Assembly: GCF_900107925.1 (NCBI RefSeq)
Contig: NZ_FNUJ01000005.1
Coordinates: 186,001 to 250,000 of the forward strand
DNA: 64,000 nt
Direction of reading: 5' to 3'
DNA from: Amycolatopsis pretoriensis
GTDB lineage: Bacteria > Actinomycetota > Actinomycetes > Mycobacteriales > Pseudonocardiaceae
Below the pieces are notes generated by a model that was not told where the DNA came from, searched no databases, and was given only the letters and a program-made list of their open reading frames with translations. The position numbers and the translations under genes are program-made. The stretch's first letter is position 1. Each line of letters opens with the position of its first letter. Below are positions 25,303 to 33,264 of this stretch, one piece after another.

Positions 25303-25944
25303 ATGGTTCGGACGAAGCTTTCTCGGTTGCTGCCGGTTGTCGCGGCTTCGGCGGGCGTCCTCGCGCTTTCCGCCTGCGGGGGTGGCGGGACCACCAACGC
25401 GGCGAGCAGCTCGACGCCGTCGACGACGGCATCGCCCACCACGACCACCACCGCCACCACGGCCGAGACCCCGAGCAGCTCGCCGGTCGCCGCGCCGCCG
25501 GTCGCCCAGCCGGCCGACAACGGCCTCTGCAAGGCCGGCGACGTCACGCTGTCGCTCGGCCAGGGTGACGCCGGCGCCGGTTCGATGTACCGGCCGCTGC
25601 TGATCAAGAACACCAGCGCGAAGGCCTGCGAGATCCAGGGCTTCCCGGGCGTCTCCTACGTGGCCGGCAACGACGGGCACCAGGTCGGCAAGGACGCGTT
25701 CCGCGAGGGCACCAAGGGCAACGCGGTCAAGCTGGACCCGGGCCAGACAGCGGCCGCCGACATCCAGTTCGTGAACGTGCGGAACTTCGACCCGGGCACC
25801 TGCCAGCCCACGGCGGTGAAGGGCCTGCGCATCTACCTGCCGCAGGAGACGGCGTCGAAGTTCGTGCCGACCGACGGGACCGCGTGCGCGAGCACGAAGA
25901 TCCCGGGCAACCAGCTTTCGGTGAAGACGGTCCACCCGTCCTGA
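25303..25944 (+). CDS. DUF4232 secreted lipoprotein
   Basis: This 213-residue protein has a lipoprotein signal peptide ending in LSAC (lipobox, Cys near residue 25), a Ser/Thr-rich linker (30-66), and a DUF4232 beta-sandwich domain with four cysteines from about 76 on (GLCKAGDVTLSLG to TACAST). Such proteins are attached to the outer face of the membrane; their role is unknown. A strong ribosome site (GGGAGGCG) precedes ATG 25303. Confidence 0.88.
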   Translation: MVRTKLSRLLPVVAASAGVLALSACGGGGTTNAASSSTPSTTASPTTTTTATTAETPSSSPVAAPPVAQPADNGLCKAGDVTLSLGQGDAGAGSMYRPLLIKNTSAKACEIQGFPGVSYVAGNDGHQVGKDAFREGTKGNAVKLDPGQTAAADIQFVNVRNFDPGTCQPTAVKGLRIYLPQETASKFVPTDGTACASTKIPGNQLSVKTVHPS

Positions 25945-25945
25945 T

Positions 25946-26431
25946 CTAAATGCGGCCGCAGATCTCCTGCGCCTGGACCAGGTGCCGCTGGCCGGAGATG
26001 TCGTTGAAGTGCAGGCTGAGCACCATCCGGGCGACGCCGTCGATGTGGTCGGCCAGCGGCTGGTAGGTGGCGTTGACCTGGGCCGCGGCCGCGGACAGCT
26101 CGCGCGCCGCGGTCATCCGGTGCAGTCGTTCGGGCGTGAGGCCGGGCGTCAGCGACGGCTGCGCGTCCCGGCTCGTGTCCGGCAGTTCGCCGACGCGGTC
26201 GAGGGCCTGGCACGCGGCCAGCGCGTCGTCGAGCGCGCCCGCGTGCACGCCGGACAGGCCCCACAGCAGCCCGAGCACGCCGCCGCCCAGCACGAACCCG
26301 GCCACCGCGCACAGCACGAGCAGCCGGCGCGACTGCGGCGGCGGCTTGACCTCCTCGGACTCGGATTCGGTCGAGGGCTCGTCGAAGTCGGGGCCGGCGT
26401 CGGTGCCGGTTCCGGGGTCCACGGTGCGCAT
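25946..26431 (-). CDS. Single-pass membrane protein of unknown function
   Basis: This 161-residue protein has an acidic, disordered N-terminus (1-33), one membrane helix (about 36-60, LLVLCAVAGFVLGG) and an extracytoplasmic helical domain with two cysteines. It is convergent with the DUF4232 lipoprotein, 1 nt apart. No family recognised. Confidence 0.65.
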   Translation of the reverse strand: MRTVDPGTGTDAGPDFDEPSTESESEEVKPPPQSRRLLVLCAVAGFVLGGGVLGLLWGLSGVHAGALDDALAACQALDRVGELPDTSRDAQPSLTPGLTPERLHRMTAARELSAAAAQVNATYQPLADHIDGVARMVLSLHFNDISGQRHLVQAQEICGRI

Positions 26432-26469
26432 AGCGCCTCCTCACCACCTGGGTGATGAGATATTTCAGC

Positions 26470-27726
26470 TCACAAACCGGGTTCCTGGTGCTGTAGCGCC
26501 ACGGCTGAGTCCGATTTGTCATCCAGCGGGAAGCGGCGCAGCGCCAGGGCCGCGAACGCGGCGATCACCAGCATCGCCAGCCCGGAGACGGCGAACGTCC
26601 GCGCCGCCGTCCCGAGCGCCGTGGTCAGCAACCCGCCGAGCAGGGCGCCGAGCGGGATCGCGCCCCAGACGACCGTGCGCCACACCCCGAGCACCCGGCC
26701 GAGCAGCTCGCCGGGCACGAGCGTGTGCCGCGCGGTCGCGAGCACGACGTTCACCGCGACGACGGCGGCCGCGAACAGCCCGAACAGCGCCGCGGCCGCG
26801 ACCGGCGAGCGCACCAGGCCCATCCCGCCGAACCCGGCCCCGCAGCCGAGGATCCCGCCGAGCACGACCACGCGCCGGCCTGCCGCACGCACCAGCCGTG
26901 GGGCGACGCCCGCGCCGAGCAGCCCGCCGATGCCGCCGACGAACGCGAAGAACCCGAAGGTCGCGTCGGACAGGCGGAGGTCGTCGAGCGCGTAGAGCAC
27001 CAGCTGTGCCTGCGCGAGTTCGCTGACCAGGCTGAGCAGCCCGGCGACGACGACCAGCCGCAGCAGCAGCGCGTTGCCGCGCAGCCAGCGCAGGCCGTCG
27101 GCCAGTTCGGTGCGCAACCGCGCCGGCTGGGCTTCGCCGCGGCCGCGGTAGGTGCCGGCCAGGCCGAGCAGGACCGCGGCGGCGATCGCGAAGCCCGCGG
27201 AGTTGAGGAAGAACGGGAAGGCGGCGAAGAGCGCGAAGGTCAGGCTGCCGATCGGGCCGCCGAGGAACGTCTGGCCGACGATCTCGCACGCCTGCAGCTT
27301 GCTGTTGGCGCCGTCGAGCGAGCCGTCGCCGACGACGGCGGGGACGAGGGCGTTGGCCGCGCTGTCCGCGATCGTCTCGGCGGTGCCGATGACCAGCGCC
27401 GTCAGGTAGACCAGCCAGATCGTCATCCCGCCGGCGGCGACCAGCACGGCCAGGGTGCCGACCGCGATCGCGCGGGCGGTGTTCGCGACGACCATCGCCC
27501 GCCGCCGGTCGATCCGGTCGACCAGCGCGCCGGCGACGGCGGCGAAGAGCAGCCAGGGGAGGAACTGCGTCGCGGAGAGCCCGGCGATGAGCACGGGGTC
27601 GTGGGTCAGCGTCGTGGCGAGCAGGGGCAGGGCCACCTTGCCGATGCCGTCGCCCAGGTGGGAGGCCGCGCTCGACGTCAGCAGCCACGTGAGTCTTCGA
27701 GCAGGGTTCACCGGAGCCCCCAGCAC
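26470..27726 (-). CDS. Major facilitator superfamily exporter, EntS/DHA3-like
   Basis: This roughly 418-residue protein has 12 predicted membrane helices, the MFS A-motif-like loop VDRIDRRRAM after helix 2, and a cytoplasmic loop between helices 6 and 7. It resembles the DHA3 group of drug or siderophore exporters (EntS-like). Start GTG 27726 is used; GTG 27711, closer behind GGGGGC, is a good alternative. It stands alone between genes of unrelated role. Substrate unknown. Confidence 0.88.
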   Translation of the reverse strand: MLGAPVNPARRLTWLLTSSAASHLGDGIGKVALPLLATTLTHDPVLIAGLSATQFLPWLLFAAVAGALVDRIDRRRAMVVANTARAIAVGTLAVLVAAGGMTIWLVYLTALVIGTAETIADSAANALVPAVVGDGSLDGANSKLQACEIVGQTFLGGPIGSLTFALFAAFPFFLNSAGFAIAAAVLLGLAGTYRGRGEAQPARLRTELADGLRWLRGNALLLRLVVVAGLLSLVSELAQAQLVLYALDDLRLSDATFGFFAFVGGIGGLLGAGVAPRLVRAAGRRVVVLGGILGCGAGFGGMGLVRSPVAAAALFGLFAAAVVAVNVVLATARHTLVPGELLGRVLGVWRTVVWGAIPLGALLGGLLTTALGTAARTFAVSGLAMLVIAAFAALALRRFPLDDKSDSAVALQHQEPGL

Positions 27727-27799
27727 TCATCGCGTTCACCCAATGACTTCGGGTAACAGGATAAGCGCGCGGTCAGCGACCGGCGGTCACGTTGTGGCT

Positions 27800-28150
27800 T
27801 CAGCCCCAGCCGAGCTCGTGCAGCCGGGCGTCGTCGATGCCGAAGTGGTGGCCCAGCTCGTGCACGACGGTGATGAGGACCTCTTCGACGACCTCGTCCT
27901 CGTCTTCGCACATCGAGAGGATCGGCTGCCGGTAGATGGAGATCCGGTCGGGCAGGACCCCGCCGTAGGACGACGTCCGCTCGGTCAGCGCGATCCCGTG
28001 GTAGAGCCCGAGGATGTCCGGCGCCTCTTCGTTGAACTCCTCGACGAGCACGACGACGTTGTCCATCGCCTTCGCGAACTCCGGCGGGACCTCGTCCAGG
28101 GCTTCCGAGACCAGTTCCTCGAACCGCTCCCGGCTCATCTCGACCGGCAT
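27800..28150 (-). CDS. Minimal zincin metallopeptidase family protein
   Basis: This 116-residue protein has the zinc motif H97-E-L-G-H101 followed by HFGIDD, where an Asp is the likely third ligand. It belongs to the small zincin family (DUF1025-like) common in actinobacteria. ATG 28150 overlaps the stop of the upstream septum-formation gene (TGATG), so the two form an operon. Much longer open reading upstream is the antisense-frame shadow of that gene. Protease activity has not been clearly shown for this family, as far as I know. Confidence 0.9.
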   Translation of the reverse strand: MPVEMSRERFEELVSEALDEVPPEFAKAMDNVVVLVEEFNEEAPDILGLYHGIALTERTSSYGGVLPDRISIYRQPILSMCEDEDEVVEEVLITVVHELGHHFGIDDARLHELGWG

Positions 28151-29178
28151 CAGCCGTTGGTCTTCGTCGACGGCGGGGCCGAGCTCGACGTCGTCGGGCC
28201 GCCGCCCCCGTCCGAAGGCGGGCCGCCGTCCTGGGGCTGGCCGCCGTCCGGGCCCGCCGGGGCGGCCTTGACGCTGCCGGTCACCGCCAGCAGGCCGCTC
28301 TTGTCCGGCAGGAGCGCCGCGACCTTGCAGTTGACCTTGGTCGAGCCGGCGTCCCAGCTCTCCTGCTCCCGCAGGTCCCAGGTCAGGATGAGCTTCTTCG
28401 CGTCGAGGTCGGCGCCGCCGGTGTAGTCCGCGGCCTGCTTGGTGCACTCGGTGTCGAGCCAGGCCTTCTGGTCGTCCTGCTTCGGGTAGGCGTCCTTGAA
28501 CTTCGACTTGAGGTCGAGGGTCGCGATGATCTCGTAGGAGTGCGGCTTCGCGCAGTCGACCGGGTCGCCGACGCCCTTGCCCTGCAGCGCGAGGCAGGTG
28601 CCCGGCTCGAACACCAGCGACTGGTCCTGCTCCTTCGCCGGCCCGGTGGTCGGCAGCAGCCTGCCGCCCGGGCCCGCCCACTGCAGGCCGCACCGGAGCT
28701 GGCGGTCGCCGTCGTCCCACTGCGACGGCGTCGGGCGCAGCAGGTTCGTCGTCAGCTTTCCGTAAGGATCGAGGTTGTGGCCGAGGTAGGGCTTCACGTC
28801 CGAGGTGCACTTCTGCTGCGCGATCTGCTGCCACTGCTCCAGCGACGGCACCGGGGCGCCCTCGGGGAACTGGGCGCCGATGTCCACGAGCGCGGTCACC
28901 TCGAACAGGTGCGGCTGGGTGCAGACGACCTTGTGCGCGTCGCTGGCGTCCGGGTTGTCCCAGGTCAGGCAGCTGCCGGGGGGCGAGTGGAACGCCTCCT
29001 GGGCCTCCGGCGAGAGCTTGCCCGTCCCGCCTCCGGCGCCGCCGGCGAAGCCGTCGCCGCCGGTGAACAGGACGCTGAGGGCGAGCGCGATGAGCGCGCC
29101 CGCGAAGATCCCGCCCATCACGACGCGGGTGCGCAGCGTCTGGGTGGCGGCAGGGAACCGATCGGCGCTGGGAGACAT
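28150..29178 (-). CDS. Septum formation family membrane protein
   Basis: This roughly 342-residue protein has one N-terminal membrane helix (about 20-40) and two tandem copies of the extracytoplasmic septum-formation domain, each with paired cysteines (PPGSCLTWD and later VVCTQPHLFEV; then EPGTCLALQ and VDCAKPHSYEI). A Pro/Gly/Ser tail ends the protein. In-frame ATG 29178 is preferred over GTG 29241 because the latter adds a tail of no clear character. The zincin gene is coupled downstream. The name is a family label; a role in division is not demonstrated by the sequence. Confidence 0.8.
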   Translation of the reverse strand: MSPSADRFPAATQTLRTRVVMGGIFAGALIALALSVLFTGGDGFAGGAGGGTGKLSPEAQEAFHSPPGSCLTWDNPDASDAHKVVCTQPHLFEVTALVDIGAQFPEGAPVPSLEQWQQIAQQKCTSDVKPYLGHNLDPYGKLTTNLLRPTPSQWDDGDRQLRCGLQWAGPGGRLLPTTGPAKEQDQSLVFEPGTCLALQGKGVGDPVDCAKPHSYEIIATLDLKSKFKDAYPKQDDQKAWLDTECTKQAADYTGGADLDAKKLILTWDLREQESWDAGSTKVNCKVAALLPDKSGLLAVTGSVKAAPAGPDGGQPQDGGPPSDGGGGPTTSSSAPPSTKTNG

Positions 29179-29273
29179 CGCAGTCCATGATGCCCGCGCC
29201 GCGCGCGACGTGCGCGACCTAGGGTGGTTAGGGTGGGTCACGGTTTCGTGGTGGCCGGGATTACGGAGCGCAC

Positions 29274-29885
29274 ATGACGCAGGACAGCAACACTGGGGAC
29301 CAGCCGCCCCCCGAGCCGCCGAAGCGCGGTTCGATGAGATTCCAGGACTCGAACACCCGTCCCAAGGAGCCCTCGCTCGCCGAGCAGCGCGCGCGTCAGC
29401 AGGCGCTGGCGCAGGAGGAACGGGACGAGGAGCTCGCCCGCCAGGCCGACGCCAAGTCGGCGACCCGGCGCAAGATCCTCATCGGCAGCGGCGTCACGGT
29501 CGGGCTGGTCGGCCTGGTCGCGACGTTCTACTCGGTCGCCAAGCCCTCGGGCTCGGTCACCGCGGTCTGCACGGACGCGAACGGCATCGTCCAGAACGAC
29601 GACAACTGCGACGAGAACTACGTCACCAGCCACCACGGTTACTCCAGCGGTGGGTTCTGGTTCATCCCGATCGGCGGCGGCGGTTACCAGAGCTACCGGT
29701 ACAACTACGGCGGCACCGGCACGATCGGCCAGCCCGTCACCGGCGGGTCCTACGACGCGCCGTCGTCGCGGACCAGCGTCAACACGAAGTCCGGCAAGTC
29801 CGTCCAGCGCGGCGGCTTCGGCATCAGCGGCAAGAGCGGCAGCACCGGGGGCACCGGCGGCAGCGGCAAGAGCGGGGGATCGTAG
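29274..29885 (+). CDS. Membrane-anchored Gly/Ser-rich protein, first gene of a YjfM-YjfC-YjfL-like operon
   Basis: This 203-residue protein has a charged N-terminus, one membrane helix (about 69-87, ILIGSGVTVGLVGLVA), a short region with two cysteines (AVCTDANG, DDNCDENY), then aromatic and Gly/Ser-rich tail sequences. The layout and context recall DUF1190 proteins (E. coli YgiB/YjfM), encoded beside glutathionylspermidine-synthase-like ligases. The next gene starts at the very next base, showing tight coupling. It could be the substrate or anchor of the ligase. The family match is approximate. Confidence 0.6.
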   Translation: MTQDSNTGDQPPPEPPKRGSMRFQDSNTRPKEPSLAEQRARQQALAQEERDEELARQADAKSATRRKILIGSGVTVGLVGLVATFYSVAKPSGSVTAVCTDANGIVQNDDNCDENYVTSHHGYSSGGFWFIPIGGGGYQSYRYNYGGTGTIGQPVTGGSYDAPSSRTSVNTKSGKSVQRGGFGISGKSGSTGGTGGSGKSGGS

Positions 29886-31052
29886 GTGTACCGGGACCGG
29901 CGTGAGCCGCGGCGCGACTGGCAGCGGATCGTCGAGGAGCAGGGACTCGTCTACGGCACGCCGGCCCGCGACAACAGCGGCCGGATGCGGCCGTACTGGG
30001 ACGAGTCGGTGCACTACGTCTTCGACATGGACGAGGTCCTCTCGCTCGAAGCCGACGTCGAACTGCTGCACTCGATGTGCCTGGAGGCCGTCGACAACGT
30101 CGTGACGACCGAGGGCTACCAGCGGTTCGGCATCCCCGAGTGGGTCTGGCCGCACATCGCGGAGTCGTGGAAGCGGCAGGACCCGCACGTCTACGGCCGG
30201 TTCGACCTGCGCTACGACGGCAAGTCACCGGCGAAGCTGCTGGAGTACAACGCGGACACGCCGACCACGCTGCTGGAGGCGTCGCTGCTGCAGTGGCACT
30301 GGAAAACCGACGTCTTCCCGGACGACGACCAGTGGAACTCGATCCACGAGAAGCTCGTCGAGCGCTGGGCGTTCCTGCAGGACAAGCTGCCGTCGAACGA
30401 GCTGCACTTCACCTGGTCGGCGGCGGATCCGAGCGGCGAGGACAACGTCACCACGGCGTACCTCCAGGAGACCGCGGCCGAGGCGGGGCTCGACACCGTG
30501 GGCCTGGCGATCGAGGAGATCGGCTGGGACCCGGTGCTCAAGCGGTTCGTCGACCTCGAAGAGTCGCAGATGGCGACCGTGCTGAAGCTGTACCCGTGGG
30601 AGTGGGTGGTCGACGAGGAGTTCGGCCGCAACGCCGTCGAGTCGCTGCCGCGGACGCTGTGGATCGAGCCGCTCTGGAAGATGATCCTCTCCAACAAGAC
30701 GCTGCTGGCGATCCTGTGGGAGAACTACCCGGGCCACCCGAACCTGCTGCCGGCGTTCGCCGACGACCCCGGCCTGCTCACCGAGTACGTCCGCAAGCCG
30801 AAGCTGGGCCGCGAGGGCGCGAACGTCCAGATCGTCGCGACCGGCTACGAGACCCAGACCGACGGCGTCTACGGCGCCGAAGGCTTCGTCTACCAGGCGT
30901 TCGACCCGCTGCCCGAGTTCGACGGCTACCGGCCGGCACTCGGCGCGTGGATCGTCGGGGACAGCTCCGCGGGCCTGGGCATCCGGGAGACCGGCGGCCT
31001 GGTGACCGACGACGGTGCGGCATTTGTCCCACATCGCATCGTCGAGTCGTGA
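29886..31052 (+). CDS. Glutathionylspermidine-synthase-like ATP-grasp ligase (YgiC/YjfC type)
   Basis: This 388-residue protein matches the C-terminal synthetase half of glutathionylspermidine synthase: GRFDLRYDGKSPAKLLEYN (about 98-116) and ADTPTTLLEAS are family blocks, and later RKPKLGREGANV is the ATP-binding loop. There is no amidase domain. Such ligases join an amine to a carboxylate using ATP. Actinomycetes lack glutathionylspermidine, so the real substrate is unknown; a peptide or polyamine modification is plausible. It sits between a Gly-rich membrane protein and a DUF350 membrane protein, as in the E. coli yjf operon. Confidence 0.9.
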   Translation: MYRDRREPRRDWQRIVEEQGLVYGTPARDNSGRMRPYWDESVHYVFDMDEVLSLEADVELLHSMCLEAVDNVVTTEGYQRFGIPEWVWPHIAESWKRQDPHVYGRFDLRYDGKSPAKLLEYNADTPTTLLEASLLQWHWKTDVFPDDDQWNSIHEKLVERWAFLQDKLPSNELHFTWSAADPSGEDNVTTAYLQETAAEAGLDTVGLAIEEIGWDPVLKRFVDLEESQMATVLKLYPWEWVVDEEFGRNAVESLPRTLWIEPLWKMILSNKTLLAILWENYPGHPNLLPAFADDPGLLTEYVRKPKLGREGANVQIVATGYETQTDGVYGAEGFVYQAFDPLPEFDGYRPALGAWIVGDSSAGLGIRETGGLVTDDGAAFVPHRIVES

Positions 31053-31096
31053 TACAACACCGCTGCTGATCAGCCCTTTCTCCTGGGAGACAATTC

Positions 31097-31549
31097 GTGA
31101 ACACGACCCTTGCGCTGTCCGACACGTTCGGCTCCGACCTCGTGCGGGGGATCGGCGCGATCCTGCTGTACGGCGTCATCGGCCTGCTGCTGATGTTCGC
31201 CGGCTTCTACGCGATCGACTGGACCACGCCGGGCAAGCTGTCGAAGCTGGTCACGCAGGGCCTGCCGAACGCGGTGATCGTGACCGCGTCCGGAATGCTT
31301 TCGATGGCGTTCATCGTCGTCGTGGCGATCTTCAACTCGGCGAGCGACCTCACCGAGGGCCTGATCACGTCGCTGGTCTACGGCCTGCTCGGGATCATCG
31401 TCCAGGTGATCGCGGTCCGGCTCCTGGAGTGGGCGACCCGCATCGACGTGGCGTCGACCATCGAGAGCGAGAAGTTCGCCCCGGTGAGCATCGTCGTCGC
31501 GGCGGCGCACCTCGGCCTGGGCCTCGTGGTGGCGGTCGGCATCTCCTGA
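31097..31549 (+). CDS. DUF350 (UPF0719/YjfL-like) membrane protein
   Basis: This 150-residue protein has four membrane helices arranged as two similar pairs, with the family phrase ILLYGVIGLLLMFAGF in the first and LVYGLLGIIVQVIAV in the second. DUF350 proteins occur with ATP-grasp ligases of the YjfC type in many bacteria. GTG 31097 follows GGGAGA. It completes the three-gene operon and ends 5 nt before the convergent SnoaL-like gene. Confidence 0.88.
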   Translation: MNTTLALSDTFGSDLVRGIGAILLYGVIGLLLMFAGFYAIDWTTPGKLSKLVTQGLPNAVIVTASGMLSMAFIVVVAIFNSASDLTEGLITSLVYGLLGIIVQVIAVRLLEWATRIDVASTIESEKFAPVSIVVAAAHLGLGLVVAVGIS

Positions 31550-31554
31550 GCCGT

Positions 31555-31992
31555 TCAGCCGGAGCGGCGGGGCCGGTCACCAGGGGCCTCGCCGCCTTCG
31601 AGCTGGCGCAGCACACCGAGGTCGTCGCGGACGGCCCAGTGCTCGGCCAGCTTCCCGTCGCGGACGCGGAAGACGTGCACCGCCTCGGCGACGATCCGCC
31701 GCCCGGTCGGCTCGCGCCCGGCGAACTGCGGGAACTCGCTGCCGATGTGGCGTCCGGAACTCGAGAACCAGATCATGACGACGCCGTCGCCGGTGGTGAC
31801 GGCGTGCACGTCGTAGGTCAGGTCGGCGAAGCTACGCTCCAGCCAGCCGCGCACGACCCGCATCATCTCGGTGCCGCTGCGGCCGCTGACGTGGTCGAGG
31901 AAGTCGGGCGCGAACGCCTCTTCGAGGATCGACTCGTCGCCGCCGACCAGGTAGTCGACGTAACGCAGGGCCAGGTCGGAATCGGACGTCAT
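31555..31992 (-). CDS. SnoaL-like ester-cyclase/NTF2-fold protein
   Basis: This 145-residue protein fits the SnoaL-like polyketide cyclase family in the NTF2 fold: an N-terminal helix pair, then FLDHVSGRSG, FADLTYDVHA, and the C-terminal strands with HVFRVRDGKLAEHWAVRDD. A pocket His/Asp pair is present (DH at 33-34 and HWAVRDD). Start ATG 31992. No polyketide genes are near, so it is probably a stand-alone enzyme of unknown substrate. Confidence 0.82.
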   Translation of the reverse strand: MTSDSDLALRYVDYLVGGDESILEEAFAPDFLDHVSGRSGTEMMRVVRGWLERSFADLTYDVHAVTTGDGVVMIWFSSSGRHIGSEFPQFAGREPTGRRIVAEAVHVFRVRDGKLAEHWAVRDDLGVLRQLEGGEAPGDRPRRSG

Positions 31993-32088
31993 GGCGCCTC
32001 CCGGGTTCGACCCGGAAGTCGTGGGCCGTCCGGGGGCGTTACGGCTTGATCGTGGCCGCGTTCGCCCGTTCGCACTAGCGTGGGGTTC

Positions 32089-32994
32089 GTGCGCCTGCTG
32101 AGGACACCGGACGACCGGTTCACGGACCTGCCCGACTTCCCCTTCGAGCCCAAGTACGTCGAGCTCGACGATCCCCACGGCGGCCTGATCAGAGTCGGTT
32201 ACGTGGAGGCGGGCCCGGCCGACGGCCCAGTTGTCCTCCTGCTCCACGGCGAACCGAGCTGGTCCTACCTCTACCGCAAGATGCTCCCCGTCCTGGCGAC
32301 GGCGGGCTTGCGCGCGATCGCGCCGGACCTGGTCGGCTTCGGGCGGTCCGACAAGCCCGGCGACCTGACCGACCACTCCTACGCGCGGCACGTCGAGTGG
32401 ATGCGCGGGTTCGCGTTCGACGCGCTGGACCTGCACGACGTCACGCTCGTCGGCCAGGACTGGGGTGGCCTGATCGGGCTGCGGCTGGTCGCGGAGCACC
32501 CCTCGCGGTTCGCGCGGGTCGTCGCGGCCAACACGGGCCTGCCCACGGGTGACGTCGACATGCCGGCGGTGTGGCACTCCTTCCGCGAGGCCGTGCAGAA
32601 AGCTCCGGTCCTGGACGTCGCGCGGTTCGTGCAGTCGGGGTGCCGTTCCACGTTGTCGGAGCAGGAGCGGGCGGCTTACGACGCGCCGTTCCCGAACGAG
32701 ATGTACAAAGCGGCTCCGCGCGCGATGCCCGGGTTGGTGCCTTATCGGCCGGACGACCCCGCCTCGGAGGCGAACCGCGCGGCCTGGAAGACGTTGACGG
32801 AGCTGGAGATCCCGTTCCTGGTGGCGTTCTCCGATGGTGATCCGATCACCGGGGGGATGGGCCCGATTCTGAAGCGTTCGATGAAGGGCGCCGAAGGGCT
32901 GGAACACCCGGTGATCGCCGACGCGGGGCACTTCTTGCAGGAGGACGCGGGCGAGGAGCTGGCCGGTCACGTGGCGCGGTTCGTGCGGGGCTGA
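32089..32994 (+). CDS. Haloalkane-dehalogenase-like alpha/beta hydrolase
   Basis: This roughly 301-residue protein has the alpha/beta hydrolase fold with oxyanion loop HGEPSWSYLYRKM, nucleophile elbow VGQDWGG (Asp nucleophile, as in haloalkane dehalogenases, with the halide-binding Trp beside it) and a C-terminal catalytic His in ADAGHFLQED. The N-terminus LLRTPDDRF matches the dehalogenase start, so GTG 32089 is preferred to GTG 32080. It would hydrolyse a carbon-halogen bond, but natural substrates of such actinobacterial enzymes are mostly unknown. A large inverted repeat follows 115 nt downstream. Confidence 0.85.
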   Translation: MRLLRTPDDRFTDLPDFPFEPKYVELDDPHGGLIRVGYVEAGPADGPVVLLLHGEPSWSYLYRKMLPVLATAGLRAIAPDLVGFGRSDKPGDLTDHSYARHVEWMRGFAFDALDLHDVTLVGQDWGGLIGLRLVAEHPSRFARVVAANTGLPTGDVDMPAVWHSFREAVQKAPVLDVARFVQSGCRSTLSEQERAAYDAPFPNEMYKAAPRAMPGLVPYRPDDPASEANRAAWKTLTELEIPFLVAFSDGDPITGGMGPILKRSMKGAEGLEHPVIADAGHFLQEDAGEELAGHVARFVRG

Positions 32995-33108
32995 GCGGCG
33001 GCCGGTTTTGTCCTCTGCCGCGGCCAAAAGCAAAAGATGTCCTCGCCGGACGGGCAGGCTCTGGGATGACCTCCCTTCCCGTTGTTCCCTCACCTTCTCG
33101 GGTGGGTC

Positions 33109-33254
33109 GCCGGGTGGTCATCCCGTCGCCTGGACGAGGCCTATCACTTTGAGCCGGGGCCGCAAGCCTGCGTTGTTACCTCACCTCGGGCAGTCGGTTG
33201 CGGGCCCGGCTCAAAGTGATTTACCGGCCTCAGGCGACGGGATGACCACCCGGC
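33109..33254. repeat. 146-nt two-tier inverted repeat in a convergent intergenic region
   Basis: Outer arms 33109-33132 and 33231-33254 are a perfect 24-bp inverted repeat. Inner arms 33143-33158 and 33205-33220 are a perfect 16-bp one (ATCACTTTGAGCCGGG), extended after one mismatch by CCGCAA/TTGCGG (33160-33165, 33198-33203). A symmetric 10 x 10 internal loop and a 32-nt apical loop complete a long hairpin. It starts 10 nt beyond the aminotransferase stop, so it may terminate that gene, but it is far larger than an ordinary terminator. GGGATGACC at 33063-33071 repeats part of the right arm. No flanking target duplication is obvious. Confidence 0.9.
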
Positions 33255-33264
33255 TTCTTCTGGT

